Assembly: GCA_050302275.1 (NCBI GenBank)
Contig: JBNLAT010000001.1
Span: 62,001-126,000, forward strand
Direction: 5' to 3'
Length of the DNA stretch: 64,000 nt
DNA from: JAPHTQ01 sp050302275
Lineage (GTDB): Bacteria; Pseudomonadota; Gammaproteobacteria; Thiohalomonadales; Thiohalomonadaceae
Shown: piece by piece, positions 8,502-17,126 of the stretch
Numbering within the stretch: position 1 is the stretch's first letter
Layout of the letters: each line of letters opens with the position of its first letter
The notes under the pieces: model-generated
Databases searched by the model: none
What the model was told of the DNA's origin: nothing
Seen by the model: the letters and a program-made list of their open reading frames with translations, nothing else
Program-made: the position numbers and the translations under genes

Positions 8502-9206
8502 ATGAGTATCGATACACAACTGAAACAACGAGTCGTTGATGCAGGAAAACTGCTGCAGGAAATACATACCACACACAAAGGTGTCGTTTTCGCCAACAGT
8601 TTTGGTGCCGAAGATATGGTGGTCACAGATCTGATTAGCAAACATGCACCAGATATACGCATCTTCAGTCTTGATACCGGCCGCCTGCCTGCCGAGACTT
8701 ACGCACTACTGGATAAAACGGTCAGCCACTACGGTCTCACCATTCATACCTATTTCCCGGATGCGGGAGAGATGGAGCGTTTCATCACCAATCATGGTGC
8801 CAACGCCTTCTACAGCAGTGTCGAATTACGCAAAGAGTGCTGCCGCATTCGTAAAGTGGAACCACTCAAGCGAGCCCTTGCAGGAAGAGAAGCGTGGATC
8901 ACCGGCCTGCGCCGCGAACAGGCCGCCACTCGCACCGAGTTACCTGTTGCCGAATGGGATGAAGGAAATCGGATGCACAAATTCAATCCGCTCGCGGAGT
9001 GGAGTCAGGAAGATGTATGGAATTACATCAAAGCCTTCGAGGTTCCCTACAATGAACTGCACGACAAGAGCTTCCCCAGTATCGGTTGCGCACCCTGCAC
9101 CCGTGCCATTGCAGCTGGTGAAGATCTGCGCGCCGGACGTTGGTGGTGGGAGGATCCGCTAAGCAAGGAGTGTGGTTTGCACGTCAAGAAACAGAGTGCA
9201 GCATGA
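8502..9206 (+). CDS. cysH: adenylylsulfate (APS) reductase
   Basis: A 234-residue PAPS/APS reductase-family protein that reduces activated sulfate to sulfite with thioredoxin. The nucleotide region has SFGAEDMV and SLDTGRLPAETY. Two cysteine pairs, C113-C114 (KECCRIRKVEPL) and C196/C199 (GCAPCTR), mark the 4Fe-4S APS-reductase type rather than the cluster-free PAPS reductases; the catalytic cysteine is C224 in KECGLH. AGGAGG lies seven bases before the ATG. It follows the sulfite reductase by 27 bases, so sulfate reduction to sulfide is encoded in one operon. Confidence 0.95.
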   Translation: MSIDTQLKQRVVDAGKLLQEIHTTHKGVVFANSFGAEDMVVTDLISKHAPDIRIFSLDTGRLPAETYALLDKTVSHYGLTIHTYFPDAGEMERFITNHGANAFYSSVELRKECCRIRKVEPLKRALAGREAWITGLRREQAATRTELPVAEWDEGNRMHKFNPLAEWSQEDVWNYIKAFEVPYNELHDKSFPSIGCAPCTRAIAAGEDLRAGRWWWEDPLSKECGLHVKKQSAA

Positions 9207-9281
9207 ACATAATTTTCGGAACAATGCCATACTGAACGGCAAAATGAATATTGGCGCGGTTTGATTGTAATGAAAGCAAAG

Positions 9282-9315
9282 GGCGTTGGATACCATCCGT
9301 ATCCAGCGCCTTTTT
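9282..9315 (+). terminator. Rho-independent terminator after cysH
   Basis: A 12-bp stem (9282-9293 with 9299-9310, one G-T wobble), a 5-base loop and five T at 9311-9315 form a strong intrinsic terminator for the cys operon. The next gene is convergent and ends six bases further on. Confidence 0.9.
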
Positions 9316-9320
9316 GTCTA

Positions 9321-9791
9321 TTACAGACCGCGAAGATAAAACACGGGCGCTTTCTCAGTATTTGACTCAGGCACAATCATCACTGCCTTGTCCGCCAAAG
9401 CCAGAAGTTCATCAGCCGAATTCGAACAGACGGCGTGTTTAATACGCTCAAGCAACGCATCATGTTGTCGACAAAGCGAAGAGGCGATGGAATCCGCAAG
9501 GATTTTGCGGATGGAACCGGAAAAATCACGCATTTTATCCACAATGACCGCAGGGGAAAGATCACGTATTTCACTCAGCAACCTGTTACGCAGGGGTTCG
9601 CTTATCCTTTCCCTGCCCTCACTTTTCATATTAAGAAGTGTGGCATAGATTAAAAGTGCTTCCTCAAAGGAAACAGGTATTGAAAGAAAGTTATTGATTG
9701 TTACCGCCAGTGAGATTTCACCGACATCCGAAACATCATTATCCAGGAGCGCCGCGACATTCCCTTTCATATCATTCGCATACAAATACAT
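9321..9791 (-). CDS. unknown protein downstream of luxI
   Basis: A 156-residue soluble protein that I do not recognise. Its composition is ordinary, with several predicted helices (EEALLIYATLLNMKSEGRER, then SGSIRKILADSIASSLCRQH) and two cysteines. There is no signal peptide. The start MYLYANDMKGNV is fixed by a full AGGAGGTG six bases upstream. It lies 137 bases after luxI on the same strand and could be co-transcribed with it, making it a candidate quorum-sensing-linked gene. It is convergent with cysH across a terminator. Confidence 0.7.
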   Translation of the reverse strand: MYLYANDMKGNVAALLDNDVSDVGEISLAVTINNFLSIPVSFEEALLIYATLLNMKSEGRERISEPLRNRLLSEIRDLSPAVIVDKMRDFSGSIRKILADSIASSLCRQHDALLERIKHAVCSNSADELLALADKAVMIVPESNTEKAPVFYLRGL

Positions 9792-9928
9792 CTGCGCACC
9801 TCCTGTATAAATTTAAAATCAGACAGTCTGTTCAGCAATAGCGCTGCAGGCTGGATAAATACGACGCCATCCGTGGCATCGTCGAGACCATGCACCAAAG
9901 CGCGCTGGTCGCGTTCTGTAACTGCCAA

Positions 9929-10501
9929 CTACGCAGCTGCAGGCAGCCTTATCTGCTCGAAACCTACGGTAATATCTATCTCCGCAGCAACAACCAGACA
10001 GTCTTCGATCCTTCTAATCTTGCCCATACGTTCAATCTTGGCACCTAATGAACGCAACAAACGCTCAACGGCGACAGAAGTTACACAAACACATCGGTGC
10101 ACACCGTTTGCCAACAGATAATCCAGTGATGCGCGAATAATCTCTCGTGTCACCATGGCTGCGTACCGTTTGTTCTGGAAATCCAGATCTACCGCAAATC
10201 GGCTTATCTCCACCGTATTGCTTTGTGCAGGGAGTGGGGATGTAGACAGATCAGCGAAAACAGGTTCCTGCATCAGGTAATCACCCGTCGTCGGCAAAAT
10301 TCGCCAACACCCTTGCACTTCACCATTGTCCTCAGCCACCACCCATAATGGGTCGAGTGAATCAAAGCGATCGATCTCCTGCCCATCAACAAGTGGAACA
10401 CTCCACTTCAGTTTGTGATGGAAGATTCGAGCACGAAAAAGGTAAACAGCTTTTAACAACTCACCAGACATTTGGCTGGCGTAGGAAACTATGATTCTCA
10501 T
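9929..10501 (-). CDS. luxI: acyl-homoserine lactone synthase, LuxI family
   Basis: A 190-residue autoinducer synthase that makes an N-acyl-homoserine lactone from S-adenosylmethionine and an acyl donor. All the usual invariant positions are present: R23, F27, W33, D44, D47, R67 in GCWRIL, E98 and R101 in EISRF. The EIDRFDSLDP and CWRILPTTGDYL segments resemble LasI. The acyl chain cannot be predicted. GGAG lies eight bases ahead of the ATG. It is 92 bases downstream of luxR on the same strand, so receptor and synthase form a complete circuit. Confidence 0.96.
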   Translation of the reverse strand: MRIIVSYASQMSGELLKAVYLFRARIFHHKLKWSVPLVDGQEIDRFDSLDPLWVVAEDNGEVQGCWRILPTTGDYLMQEPVFADLSTSPLPAQSNTVEISRFAVDLDFQNKRYAAMVTREIIRASLDYLLANGVHRCVCVTSVAVERLLRSLGAKIERMGKIRRIEDCLVVAAEIDITVGFEQIRLPAAA

Positions 10502-10537
10502 GATAGTTCTCCGATAAAGTTGGACTCTCGGGAACTA

Positions 10538-10550
10538 TTAGATTATCTAA
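10538..10550. promoter_or_regulatory. short perfect dyad upstream of luxI
   Basis: TTAGAT-T-ATCTAA is a perfect 6-bp inverted repeat with one central base, 37 bases before the luxI start codon. LuxR-type receptors bind roughly 20-bp dyads near -40, so this is the best visible operator candidate. It is shorter than a standard lux box and its flanks do not extend the symmetry in register. Confidence 0.3.
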
Positions 10551-10593
10551 GTTATTTTTGGGATATTAGAGGAACCTATTGGTTTTGGGGGAT

Positions 10594-11313
10594 TCATAGC
10601 GTTATTAAATTGTTCTGCAGAGCAATCGCCACTGCATGAACACGATTCTCAGCACCCAGTTTCCGAAAAACATTGGTGAAATGCGCCAGAACCGTAACTT
10701 CACTAATACCCAGGAGGGTTGCGATACAGCTTGTATCCTTGCCATCCGCCGCGGCCTGTAGCACCTCTCGTTCGCGCTTGGTCAAGTTAATAGGAGGTAC
10801 CAGGGCGCGCATAATGCGGGTTAAAGCTTCGTGGTAGTGAAGAGCGAACAGGGTGATGTCGCCCTGGTAGGAATTGAAATAATGCTGCATTTCTTTCGGG
10901 CGGATATCGCTATGCATTGAGACAATAGCGCGCTCCTGAAAATAACCTCTGATGGGAGCAACCACTCCGGAATGCATATCAAAGTCTGAGGCATCCTTCA
11001 TGAGCAGAATACCCTCCCGGTCCCCGTGCAGTGCTGTCGCAGCATCCCAGGTAATGGGGGTATTACGGGTCAGACCATGACGAACCAGAGGATCTACAGT
11101 GATGGCATCCCTTGCCTGATATTCCTCCATCCATTCCTGAGCATAATCGCTAAGAATTAACGGTGGTTTGTAATTAAAGACAGCACGACCCTGCTGGCCG
11201 TACAGAAACCCATTGAAACCAAGTTCATGGGCATACGACACACCGAGGTTGAACAGCTCATCCAGAGTTTGAGCCGTGATAAGTTTCTCAATGTGGTCCA
11301 GTGTCACTGACAT
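10594..11313 (-). CDS. luxR: LuxR-family AHL-responsive regulator
   Basis: A 239-residue quorum-sensing receptor. The N-terminal autoinducer-binding domain keeps the six canonical residues: W61, Y65, D74, P75, W89 and G116. The C-terminal HTH begins at LTKREREVLQAAADGK (about 177-192) and ends near residue 236. Upstream of luxI on the same strand, it is expected to control luxI and perhaps the ORF at 9321-9791. No good ribosome site precedes the ATG at 11313, so translation may be weak or begin differently. This is a true LuxR rather than a response regulator, as it lacks a receiver domain. Confidence 0.94.
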   Translation of the reverse strand: MSVTLDHIEKLITAQTLDELFNLGVSYAHELGFNGFLYGQQGRAVFNYKPPLILSDYAQEWMEEYQARDAITVDPLVRHGLTRNTPITWDAATALHGDREGILLMKDASDFDMHSGVVAPIRGYFQERAIVSMHSDIRPKEMQHYFNSYQGDITLFALHYHEALTRIMRALVPPINLTKREREVLQAAADGKDTSCIATLLGISEVTVLAHFTNVFRKLGAENRVHAVAIALQNNLITL

Positions 11314-11613
11314 AGTTCAGGCGCCGCTAATCCGTCGTTTGACTACATTAACGAGCAAAACGCGAGGTTTGCAAAATTGACTATAACCTCCCGCATACAA
11401 GAAGGATAGGACAGTAATCGCCTCTCTGGGCAATTTTATGTAAATCATATAGTTAATTAGTAAATGCAACAGTGGGTATATAAGTGTTCACTACTAAAGA
11501 TGCGCCACAGGCCTGCTTTTCGCACCATATTGATGCAATTGGCGTTCAAATCTGGCCTCAGGGTAACCGAGCGCAATAGCTGAGCATTGATGCGAAATGA
11601 CATCAAAATTTAT
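11314..11613. other. intergenic region upstream of luxR
   Basis: About 300 bases separate luxR from the stop of the upstream membrane-protein gene. The section at 11440-11480 is AT-rich. I see no gene, strong hairpin, T-run terminator or clear lux box in it; a loose CTAT...ATAG symmetry at about 11380-11409 is too weak to call. Confidence 0.5.
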
Positions 11614-12612
11614 CTACATGCTTCTCGCGGCGGGAACCCATTTTTGGATTTCATCAGGCATGAGACGAAGGGTGAGCGCACGGACTGGATGCCAGAACGC
11701 AGAAAGGAGTAGTAACAGGGAGCCGATGGCCAAAGCGGTAATGGCAAAGCCCAGGCTCACAACACCGTATTGCTCAAGCAGGGTGCTAAACGCATACAGA
11801 ACGTAGATTAGAGAGGAGACCATCAATGCACGGCGATCGATGCACAGAGAGATAATGCCAATCACCACATACAGAATGATAACGATCAGCGCCTGATTAA
11901 CCGAGGTATTCCCTTCAAACACACCAATCTGCGCAAAGACGGGATGTACCAGCAGTGGAGCAGCCAGCAGATGTAACCAGAACGCCACGTCGGATTTGCG
12001 TGTCTGCCGCGCAGTATCCTGCGCATCCCAACGCATGGCGAGCGAAAATACGGCGATACCGCCTGCAAAGAGAATCACTGAAACCCACTCTTTCAGATCA
12101 GGAAACCAGCTCAGGATCAGCGCTACAAAGAAGGCAATGACCGTAGCCGTACCTGCAGCGATGGTGATGGGAACTCGAAAGCGGTACCAATGCAGTCCCG
12201 CGGCCACCGAGGCCAGAATCGAACCCACGACAAACCCATTACTATCACCGGAGAAGAGTGCAAACCCAACAGAAAAGCCACTACCAACAAAGGCCAACAA
12301 CAGAGCGATTGCGGGAAGCGCCATACGACGCTTACGAACAAAGAACTCAGCCAATCCCCAGGCTGTCGCAGCAGCGACCAGTTCACCGAAAACCGGTGCG
12401 ATATCCGCCCCAATCCAGCTCACCGAAGCGAGTAACAGGACACAGGCAATCACCACAAAAATATCGTTAAAGCCGGTAATCAGACGGAAATGCTCTTCAT
12501 CCGCCAGCGAGTCGCTACTGACTTGCGCAACATGCGCCCTGAAGGCGTTAGCGGCTTCCTGGGTCAGGACGCCCGCTTTAACGGCAGAGATAAGGTCTTC
12601 ATCCGTGTACAT
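11614..12612 (-). CDS. polytopic membrane protein of unknown function
   Basis: A 332-residue protein with a short soluble N-terminus (MYTDEDLISAVKAGVLTQEA, to about residue 45) followed by about ten hydrophobic segments and a basic tail. The helical head plus multi-TM body recalls DUF2157/DUF4401-type proteins, but I cannot place it with certainty. It follows the phosphopantetheinyl transferase gene by 17 bases on the same strand and is probably translated from the same message. No transport or enzyme motif is visible. Confidence 0.7.
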   Translation of the reverse strand: MYTDEDLISAVKAGVLTQEAANAFRAHVAQVSSDSLADEEHFRLITGFNDIFVVIACVLLLASVSWIGADIAPVFGELVAAATAWGLAEFFVRKRRMALPAIALLLAFVGSGFSVGFALFSGDSNGFVVGSILASVAAGLHWYRFRVPITIAAGTATVIAFFVALILSWFPDLKEWVSVILFAGGIAVFSLAMRWDAQDTARQTRKSDVAFWLHLLAAPLLVHPVFAQIGVFEGNTSVNQALIVIILYVVIGIISLCIDRRALMVSSLIYVLYAFSTLLEQYGVVSLGFAITALAIGSLLLLLSAFWHPVRALTLRLMPDEIQKWVPAARSM

Positions 12613-12629
12613 TATTCACCATCCAGAGA

Positions 12630-13331
12630 TTAACTACGAAGAAACGCCAACGCGCACATCACCCTATCAGAACCCCTGGCGAGGCGTACAGTGTAATCCT
12701 TACCCTCATGTTCCACTGTCAGCTCCATGGGCGCGACTTTTTGTACTGCGAACGATGGTAGCCGCCACTGCAAACCCACTCCGGTACATTTGGCTGTCGC
12801 TTCTTTGGCAAGCCAGAGCTGGAGAAAACCCTCAGCCATCTCTTCCTCAGTCGCATTAGCAAACCACTGCTGATACTCCTGTTCGCCGCTGATGCGTTTT
12901 GCCAGTTTCGGCAGATTGCTGTGAGCAACTCGGGTTTCGAGATCGATACCAATCGAATTCCCCTGTGCTGCGACGACCGCGACGGCTTCATCACCGGTGT
13001 GGGCGATACTGATGGCCAGAGAATCATGCCTGCAATCCAGACTTAGCATTGGCATGCCGCTGGAATCGTTACTGATCTGAATGGCCTGCCACTCTACAAC
13101 CGGCCGCCCCTGCTCTTCCAACCAACGACGACAGGCAATTTTGGCCGCATATCGCCCCAGCAACCATTGGCGACAACGTTTATCGACCGCATTTTTTTCT
13201 AACTCTTCGTAGCGAACTCTTTCGGCGTCAGCCAACCACTGCTGCAAACCTGCTGCTTCGAATTCATCCCAGGTGACATGCTCCACAGCCAGGGCAAACG
13301 GCATATCAATATCGGTAAAGATGGCACTCAT
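12630..13331 (-). CDS. 4'-phosphopantetheinyl transferase (Sfp type)
   Basis: A 233-residue enzyme that moves phosphopantetheine from CoA to a serine of carrier proteins. The hallmark motifs are present: SIAHTGDEAVAVVA, GIDLETR (Mg-binding Asp/Glu) and LWLAKEATAK, matching the W-x-x-KEA core. Sfp-type enzymes usually serve polyketide, peptide or fatty-acid carrier proteins; no such synthase is in this window. The ATG overlaps the end of the MFS gene by four bases, so the two are translationally coupled. A longer frame to 13430 lies inside the MFS gene and is rejected. Confidence 0.9.
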   Translation of the reverse strand: MSAIFTDIDMPFALAVEHVTWDEFEAAGLQQWLADAERVRYEELEKNAVDKRCRQWLLGRYAAKIACRRWLEEQGRPVVEWQAIQISNDSSGMPMLSLDCRHDSLAISIAHTGDEAVAVVAAQGNSIGIDLETRVAHSNLPKLAKRISGEQEYQQWFANATEEEMAEGFLQLWLAKEATAKCTGVGLQWRLPSFAVQKVAPMELTVEHEGKDYTVRLARGSDRVMCALAFLRS

Positions 13332-14461
13332 CGGACATCCTTCCCGACCCAGCGGGCCGCAATGACCAACGAAAGAAATGCCAGCGCCGCGGCAAAACTG
13401 TAGGCCGCAATCGGCCCGAGGCTGTCCCACATGGCACCGGAATAGTAACTACCGAAGGCACCGCCCGCGCCAAAACCGAGACTGCCGTACAGTGCCTGCC
13501 CTTTGCCGTGATGACGACCGCGGAAGTAGCAGTGGAACAGTGCAACGGAGACCGCATGGAAGATACCAAAGCTGGCAGCGTGCAGCAGTTGTGCCAGCAA
13601 CAGTAACGGCATCGAGTCGGGGAAAAAGCCGATCATCAACCAGCGTATCGAGGTCATTGCCATCGCCGCAAGAAACAGCCGACGCAGACTGAAGCGCGCT
13701 TGCAAACGATGCATGAAGAGAAACAGCACCACCTCGGCAATCACCCCCAGCGCCCAGAGCTGGCCGATGAGGCTGCGGCTGTAACCGTGCTCTTCCAGAT
13801 AGATGGTGTAGAAGGTGTAGTACGGGCCATGGCTGGCCTGATTGAGGAAGCAGGCAACGATCAGCGCGATGATCGCTGGATTGCGCAACAGGTTACCCAA
13901 TGGGGTCGTATCGTGATGCGGCTGTTCGGGACGTTCCGGGACTAACAGGCTGGAAAGAAATATCGCGACATACAGCACAAACAATATCGGTGGTAACAAC
14001 TCCGGGCCGTAGCGTTCAAGTAAAACACCCAGCAGCGCGACACTAACGATAAACCCGATGGAACCCCACAGCCGAATCATGCTGTAACGATTGGGTCTGT
14101 CTTCCAGATGGTGCAGGGTAATCGACTCGAACTGCGGCAACACCGCATTCCAGAAAAAACTGAAACCAAACATTACCAGGGCGAGACGCCAGTAGGTGTC
14201 GGCCTCAAACACCCCGAGAAAGATCGCCATCGACAGAAAACTGCCGATGCGCACGACGCGCATCCGGCGACCAGTGTGATCGGCAAGCCAGCCCCAGAGA
14301 TTTGGTGCAATCACCTTGGTCACCATTAGCAACGCCATCAACTCACCGATTTCCAGACTGCTGAAACCGAGCGACTTCAGGTAGAGCGACCAGTAAGGGA
14401 CCAGCGCACCGAGGCTGGCAAAGTAGAAGAGATAAAAGCCGGAGAGGCGCCAGTAGGGCAC
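13328..14461 (-). CDS. MFS transporter, HcaT-like
   Basis: A 377-residue major facilitator with about twelve membrane segments. It starts MPYWRLSGFYLFYFASLGAL, and its loop 2-3 motif is GWLADHTGRRMRVVR. The sequence style (LHHLEDRPNRYSMIRLWGSIG) is that of the HcaT/LacY-like MFS_1 branch, which includes putative phenylpropionate and nucleoside carriers. The start is GTG, with GGAGAGG placed between the aroC stop and the GTG. It is co-transcribed with aroC upstream and the phosphopantetheinyl transferase downstream. The substrate is unknown. Confidence 0.85.
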   Translation of the reverse strand: MPYWRLSGFYLFYFASLGALVPYWSLYLKSLGFSSLEIGELMALLMVTKVIAPNLWGWLADHTGRRMRVVRIGSFLSMAIFLGVFEADTYWRLALVMFGFSFFWNAVLPQFESITLHHLEDRPNRYSMIRLWGSIGFIVSVALLGVLLERYGPELLPPILFVLYVAIFLSSLLVPERPEQPHHDTTPLGNLLRNPAIIALIVACFLNQASHGPYYTFYTIYLEEHGYSRSLIGQLWALGVIAEVVLFLFMHRLQARFSLRRLFLAAMAMTSIRWLMIGFFPDSMPLLLLAQLLHAASFGIFHAVSVALFHCYFRGRHHGKGQALYGSLGFGAGGAFGSYYSGAMWDSLGPIAAYSFAAALAFLSLVIAARWVGKDVR

Positions 14462-14470
14462 TCGCCTCTC

Positions 14471-15568
14471 CTAGGATTTTTCGGCGGGAATTATCGGCGT
14501 AACACTCTGCACATCGGCATTCTGTGCGCGGTGACGCAGGAAGTGATCCATCAACACCAGTGCCATCATCGCTTCAGCAATCGGGGTAGCACGGATACCG
14601 ACGCAGGGATCATGACGACCTTCGGTGACGACTTCGATAGGTTGGCCATTCAGGTCAACACTCTGGCCCGGCAGACGCAGGCTGGAAGTCGGTTTCAGTG
14701 CAATCGATGCGGTGATCGCCTGACCTGAGGAGATACCGCCTAAAATACCGCCTGCATGGTTGGAGAGAAAACCCTCCGGGGTAATCTCGTCGCGGTGTTC
14801 GGTGCCCTTCTGTTCGATGCAATCGAAACCGGCACCGATCTCCACCCCTTTCACCGCATTAATGCTCATCAGTGCATGGGCCAGCTCGGCGTCGAGACGA
14901 TCGAAGATCGGCTCGCCCAGTCCTGGCGGCACACCTTCGGCCACCACGTTGATACGCGCACCGATGGAATCACCCTCCTTGCGCAGAGCATCCATATAGC
15001 TTTCCATCTCTGCGACCTTACTCGCGTCGGGACAGAAGAAGGGATTGTTACCCACCTCATTCCAGTCGAAGGCCTCAGCCTTGATCGGACCGAGTTGCGA
15101 TAGATAACCGCGAATGGTGATGCCCTGTTGCGCCAGGAATTTCTTGGCAATACCGCCAGCTGCCACGCGCATCGCAGTTTCGCGCGCCGAGGAACGACCA
15201 CCGCCGCGGTAGTCGCGCACACCGTACTTCTGCTGGTAGGTGTAGTCAGCATGGCCGGGACGGAAGGTGTTGGCGATGTTGCCGTAATCTTTAGAGCGCT
15301 GGTCGGTATTCTCGATCAGCAGACCGATGGGGGTGCCGGTGGTCTTACCCTCAAACACACCAGAGAGAATGCGCACCTGATCCGCCTCACGTCGCTGGGT
15401 GGTGTGACGCGAGGTGCCCGGCTTGCGCCGATCCAGATCCGCCTGAAGATCCGCCTCGCTCAGTTCCAGCCCCGGAGGACAGCCGTCAACAATCGCACCC
15501 AGCGCCGGGCCGTGAGACTCGCCGAAGGTGGTGACCGTGAAAAGTTTTCCGAATGTGTTTCCAGACAT
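14471..15568 (-). CDS. aroC: chorismate synthase
   Basis: A 365-residue chorismate synthase, the FMN-dependent last enzyme of the shikimate pathway. Family signatures include GESHGPALGAIVDGCPPG at the N-terminus, RPGHADYTYQQKYGVRDYRGGGRSS (two adjoining runs) and HAGGILGGISSGQ. Length and end (near HRAQNADV) are normal. In E. coli aroC follows prmB directly; here hemN and a repeat separate them. Confidence 0.97.
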   Translation of the reverse strand: MSGNTFGKLFTVTTFGESHGPALGAIVDGCPPGLELSEADLQADLDRRKPGTSRHTTQRREADQVRILSGVFEGKTTGTPIGLLIENTDQRSKDYGNIANTFRPGHADYTYQQKYGVRDYRGGGRSSARETAMRVAAGGIAKKFLAQQGITIRGYLSQLGPIKAEAFDWNEVGNNPFFCPDASKVAEMESYMDALRKEGDSIGARINVVAEGVPPGLGEPIFDRLDAELAHALMSINAVKGVEIGAGFDCIEQKGTEHRDEITPEGFLSNHAGGILGGISSGQAITASIALKPTSSLRLPGQSVDLNGQPIEVVTEGRHDPCVGIRATPIAEAMMALVLMDHFLRHRAQNADVQSVTPIIPAEKS

Positions 15569-15618
15569 GAGGGCTATGATAGCGGTTTATTGAATAAATG
15601 TATTCACTGCAAAACCAA

Positions 15619-15730
15619 CTCACCGCAAAGACGCAGAGAGCGCAAAGGACTAAAAGACAAACTGACTGATGTTATGTCTTTCAGAATCAGTACCGGTTTT
15701 CCTTTGCGTGCTTTGCGCCTTTGCGGTGAG
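15619..15730. repeat. REP/MITE-like inverted repeat
   Basis: Two 31-base arms, 15619-15649 and 15700-15730, are imperfect inverted copies (about 26 of 31 positions pair). They are built on CACCGCAAAGACGC and GCGCAAAGGA units, with a 50-base spacer. Similar CCTTTGCG...TTTGCGGTGA elements occur in many bacterial genomes. It fills the gap between aroC and hemN and ends two bases before the hemN stop. Confidence 0.75.
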
Positions 15731-15732
15731 AT

Positions 15733-17118
15733 TTAGATGACCTTGGAGAAACTCTGGCTCTTCTTCTCGCGCAGGTAGCGGTCAAACACCATACAGATGT
15801 TACGAATGAGCAGTTTGCCCGCCGGGTTCACCTCGATACGACCCGTCTCATGTTTGAGCAGTCCATCCTTTTCCATCCCTTCCAGATCCTTCAGCTCATT
15901 GGCGAAGTAGTCATTGAAGGTGATGTTGTAGGCCTTTTCGATTACTGACTTGTCCAACTCGAAGTGGCAGATCAGGCGGGTGATCACCTCACGGCGCAAT
16001 TTATCGTCGACATCCAGTTCGACACCACGATAGATCGGCAGACGGTTGTCATCAATGTCGGCGTAGTACGCTTCCATCTCTTTCTGATTTTGCGCATAGG
16101 AATCACCGACCATACCGATGGAGGTGGAACCGATACCAATCAGGTCGCAGTCGGCGTGAGTGGAGTAGCCCTGGAAGTTGCGGTAAAGAGTACCGTCGCG
16201 CTGGGCCACGGAGAGTTCGTCATTGGGCTTGGCGAAGTGGTCCATGCCGATATAGACATAGCCTGCACCGGTCAGCTTTTCGATGGTCATCTGCAGGATG
16301 TCGAGTTTTTCCTGTGGTGCCGGAAGCTCGGATTCGTTGATTCGGCGCTGGGGTTTGAACATCTGCGGCAGGTGAGCATAGTTAAACACCGAGAGACGAT
16401 CCGGATCGATCTCCAACATGCGATCCAGGGTACGGCTAAAGCTCTCGACACTCTGGAAAGGCAGGCCGTAGATCAGGTCGACCGAAATAGATTTGAAGCC
16501 TTCACGACGGGCCGCATCCAGCACTCCCAGGGTTTGTTCATCAGACTGGATACGATTAACCGCTTTCTGCACCTTCTCCTCAAAATCCTGTACCCCGAGG
16601 CTCATACGGTTAAAGCCGATTTCACGCAGCAGCGCGATGGTGTCGGTTTTCACCTCACGTGGGTCGATCTCGATGGAGTACTCACCGGTATCGTCATCAT
16701 GCAGATTGAAGCACTCACGGGTCTTGTCCATCAACGCACGCATCTCATCGTGACTGATGAAGGTCGGCGTACCACCGCCCCAGTGAAGCTGATCGACGGT
16801 GCGCGATTTGTCGAACAGTTCGCCCTGCATCTCCAGTTCGCGGAATACGCGCTGCAGGTAGGGTGCCGCTTTAGTCCGATCCTTGGTCACCACCTTGTTG
16901 CAACCACAGTAGAAACAGACGGTGTCGCAGAAGGGAATGTGGAAATAGAGTGACAGCGGATTGCCACTGGCATTGCTGTTCTTCGCGTACTGGCTGTACT
17001 GCTCTGCACCAAAACCTTCATGGAATTGCACGGCAGTTGGATAGGAGGTGTAGCGGGGCCCGGATTTGTCGTAACGCTTGATCAGTTCCAGGTCGAATAT
17101 GATGTTTTGTGTGGTCAT
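15733..17118 (-). CDS. hemN: oxygen-independent coproporphyrinogen III oxidase
   Basis: A 461-residue radical SAM enzyme that decarboxylates coproporphyrinogen III to protoporphyrinogen IX without oxygen. The cluster motif is C64-x3-C68-x2-C71 followed by C73 (FCDTVCFYCGC), the true HemN pattern. RYTSYPTAVQFHEGF near the N-terminus and HWGGGTPTFISHDEM are also diagnostic. The length fits bona fide HemN rather than the shorter HemW. It lies eight bases after a small unknown gene, in line with prmB. Confidence 0.96.
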   Translation of the reverse strand: MTTQNIIFDLELIKRYDKSGPRYTSYPTAVQFHEGFGAEQYSQYAKNSNASGNPLSLYFHIPFCDTVCFYCGCNKVVTKDRTKAAPYLQRVFRELEMQGELFDKSRTVDQLHWGGGTPTFISHDEMRALMDKTRECFNLHDDDTGEYSIEIDPREVKTDTIALLREIGFNRMSLGVQDFEEKVQKAVNRIQSDEQTLGVLDAARREGFKSISVDLIYGLPFQSVESFSRTLDRMLEIDPDRLSVFNYAHLPQMFKPQRRINESELPAPQEKLDILQMTIEKLTGAGYVYIGMDHFAKPNDELSVAQRDGTLYRNFQGYSTHADCDLIGIGSTSIGMVGDSYAQNQKEMEAYYADIDDNRLPIYRGVELDVDDKLRREVITRLICHFELDKSVIEKAYNITFNDYFANELKDLEGMEKDGLLKHETGRIEVNPAGKLLIRNICMVFDRYLREKKSQSFSKVI

Positions 17119-17126
17119 TATATTTA

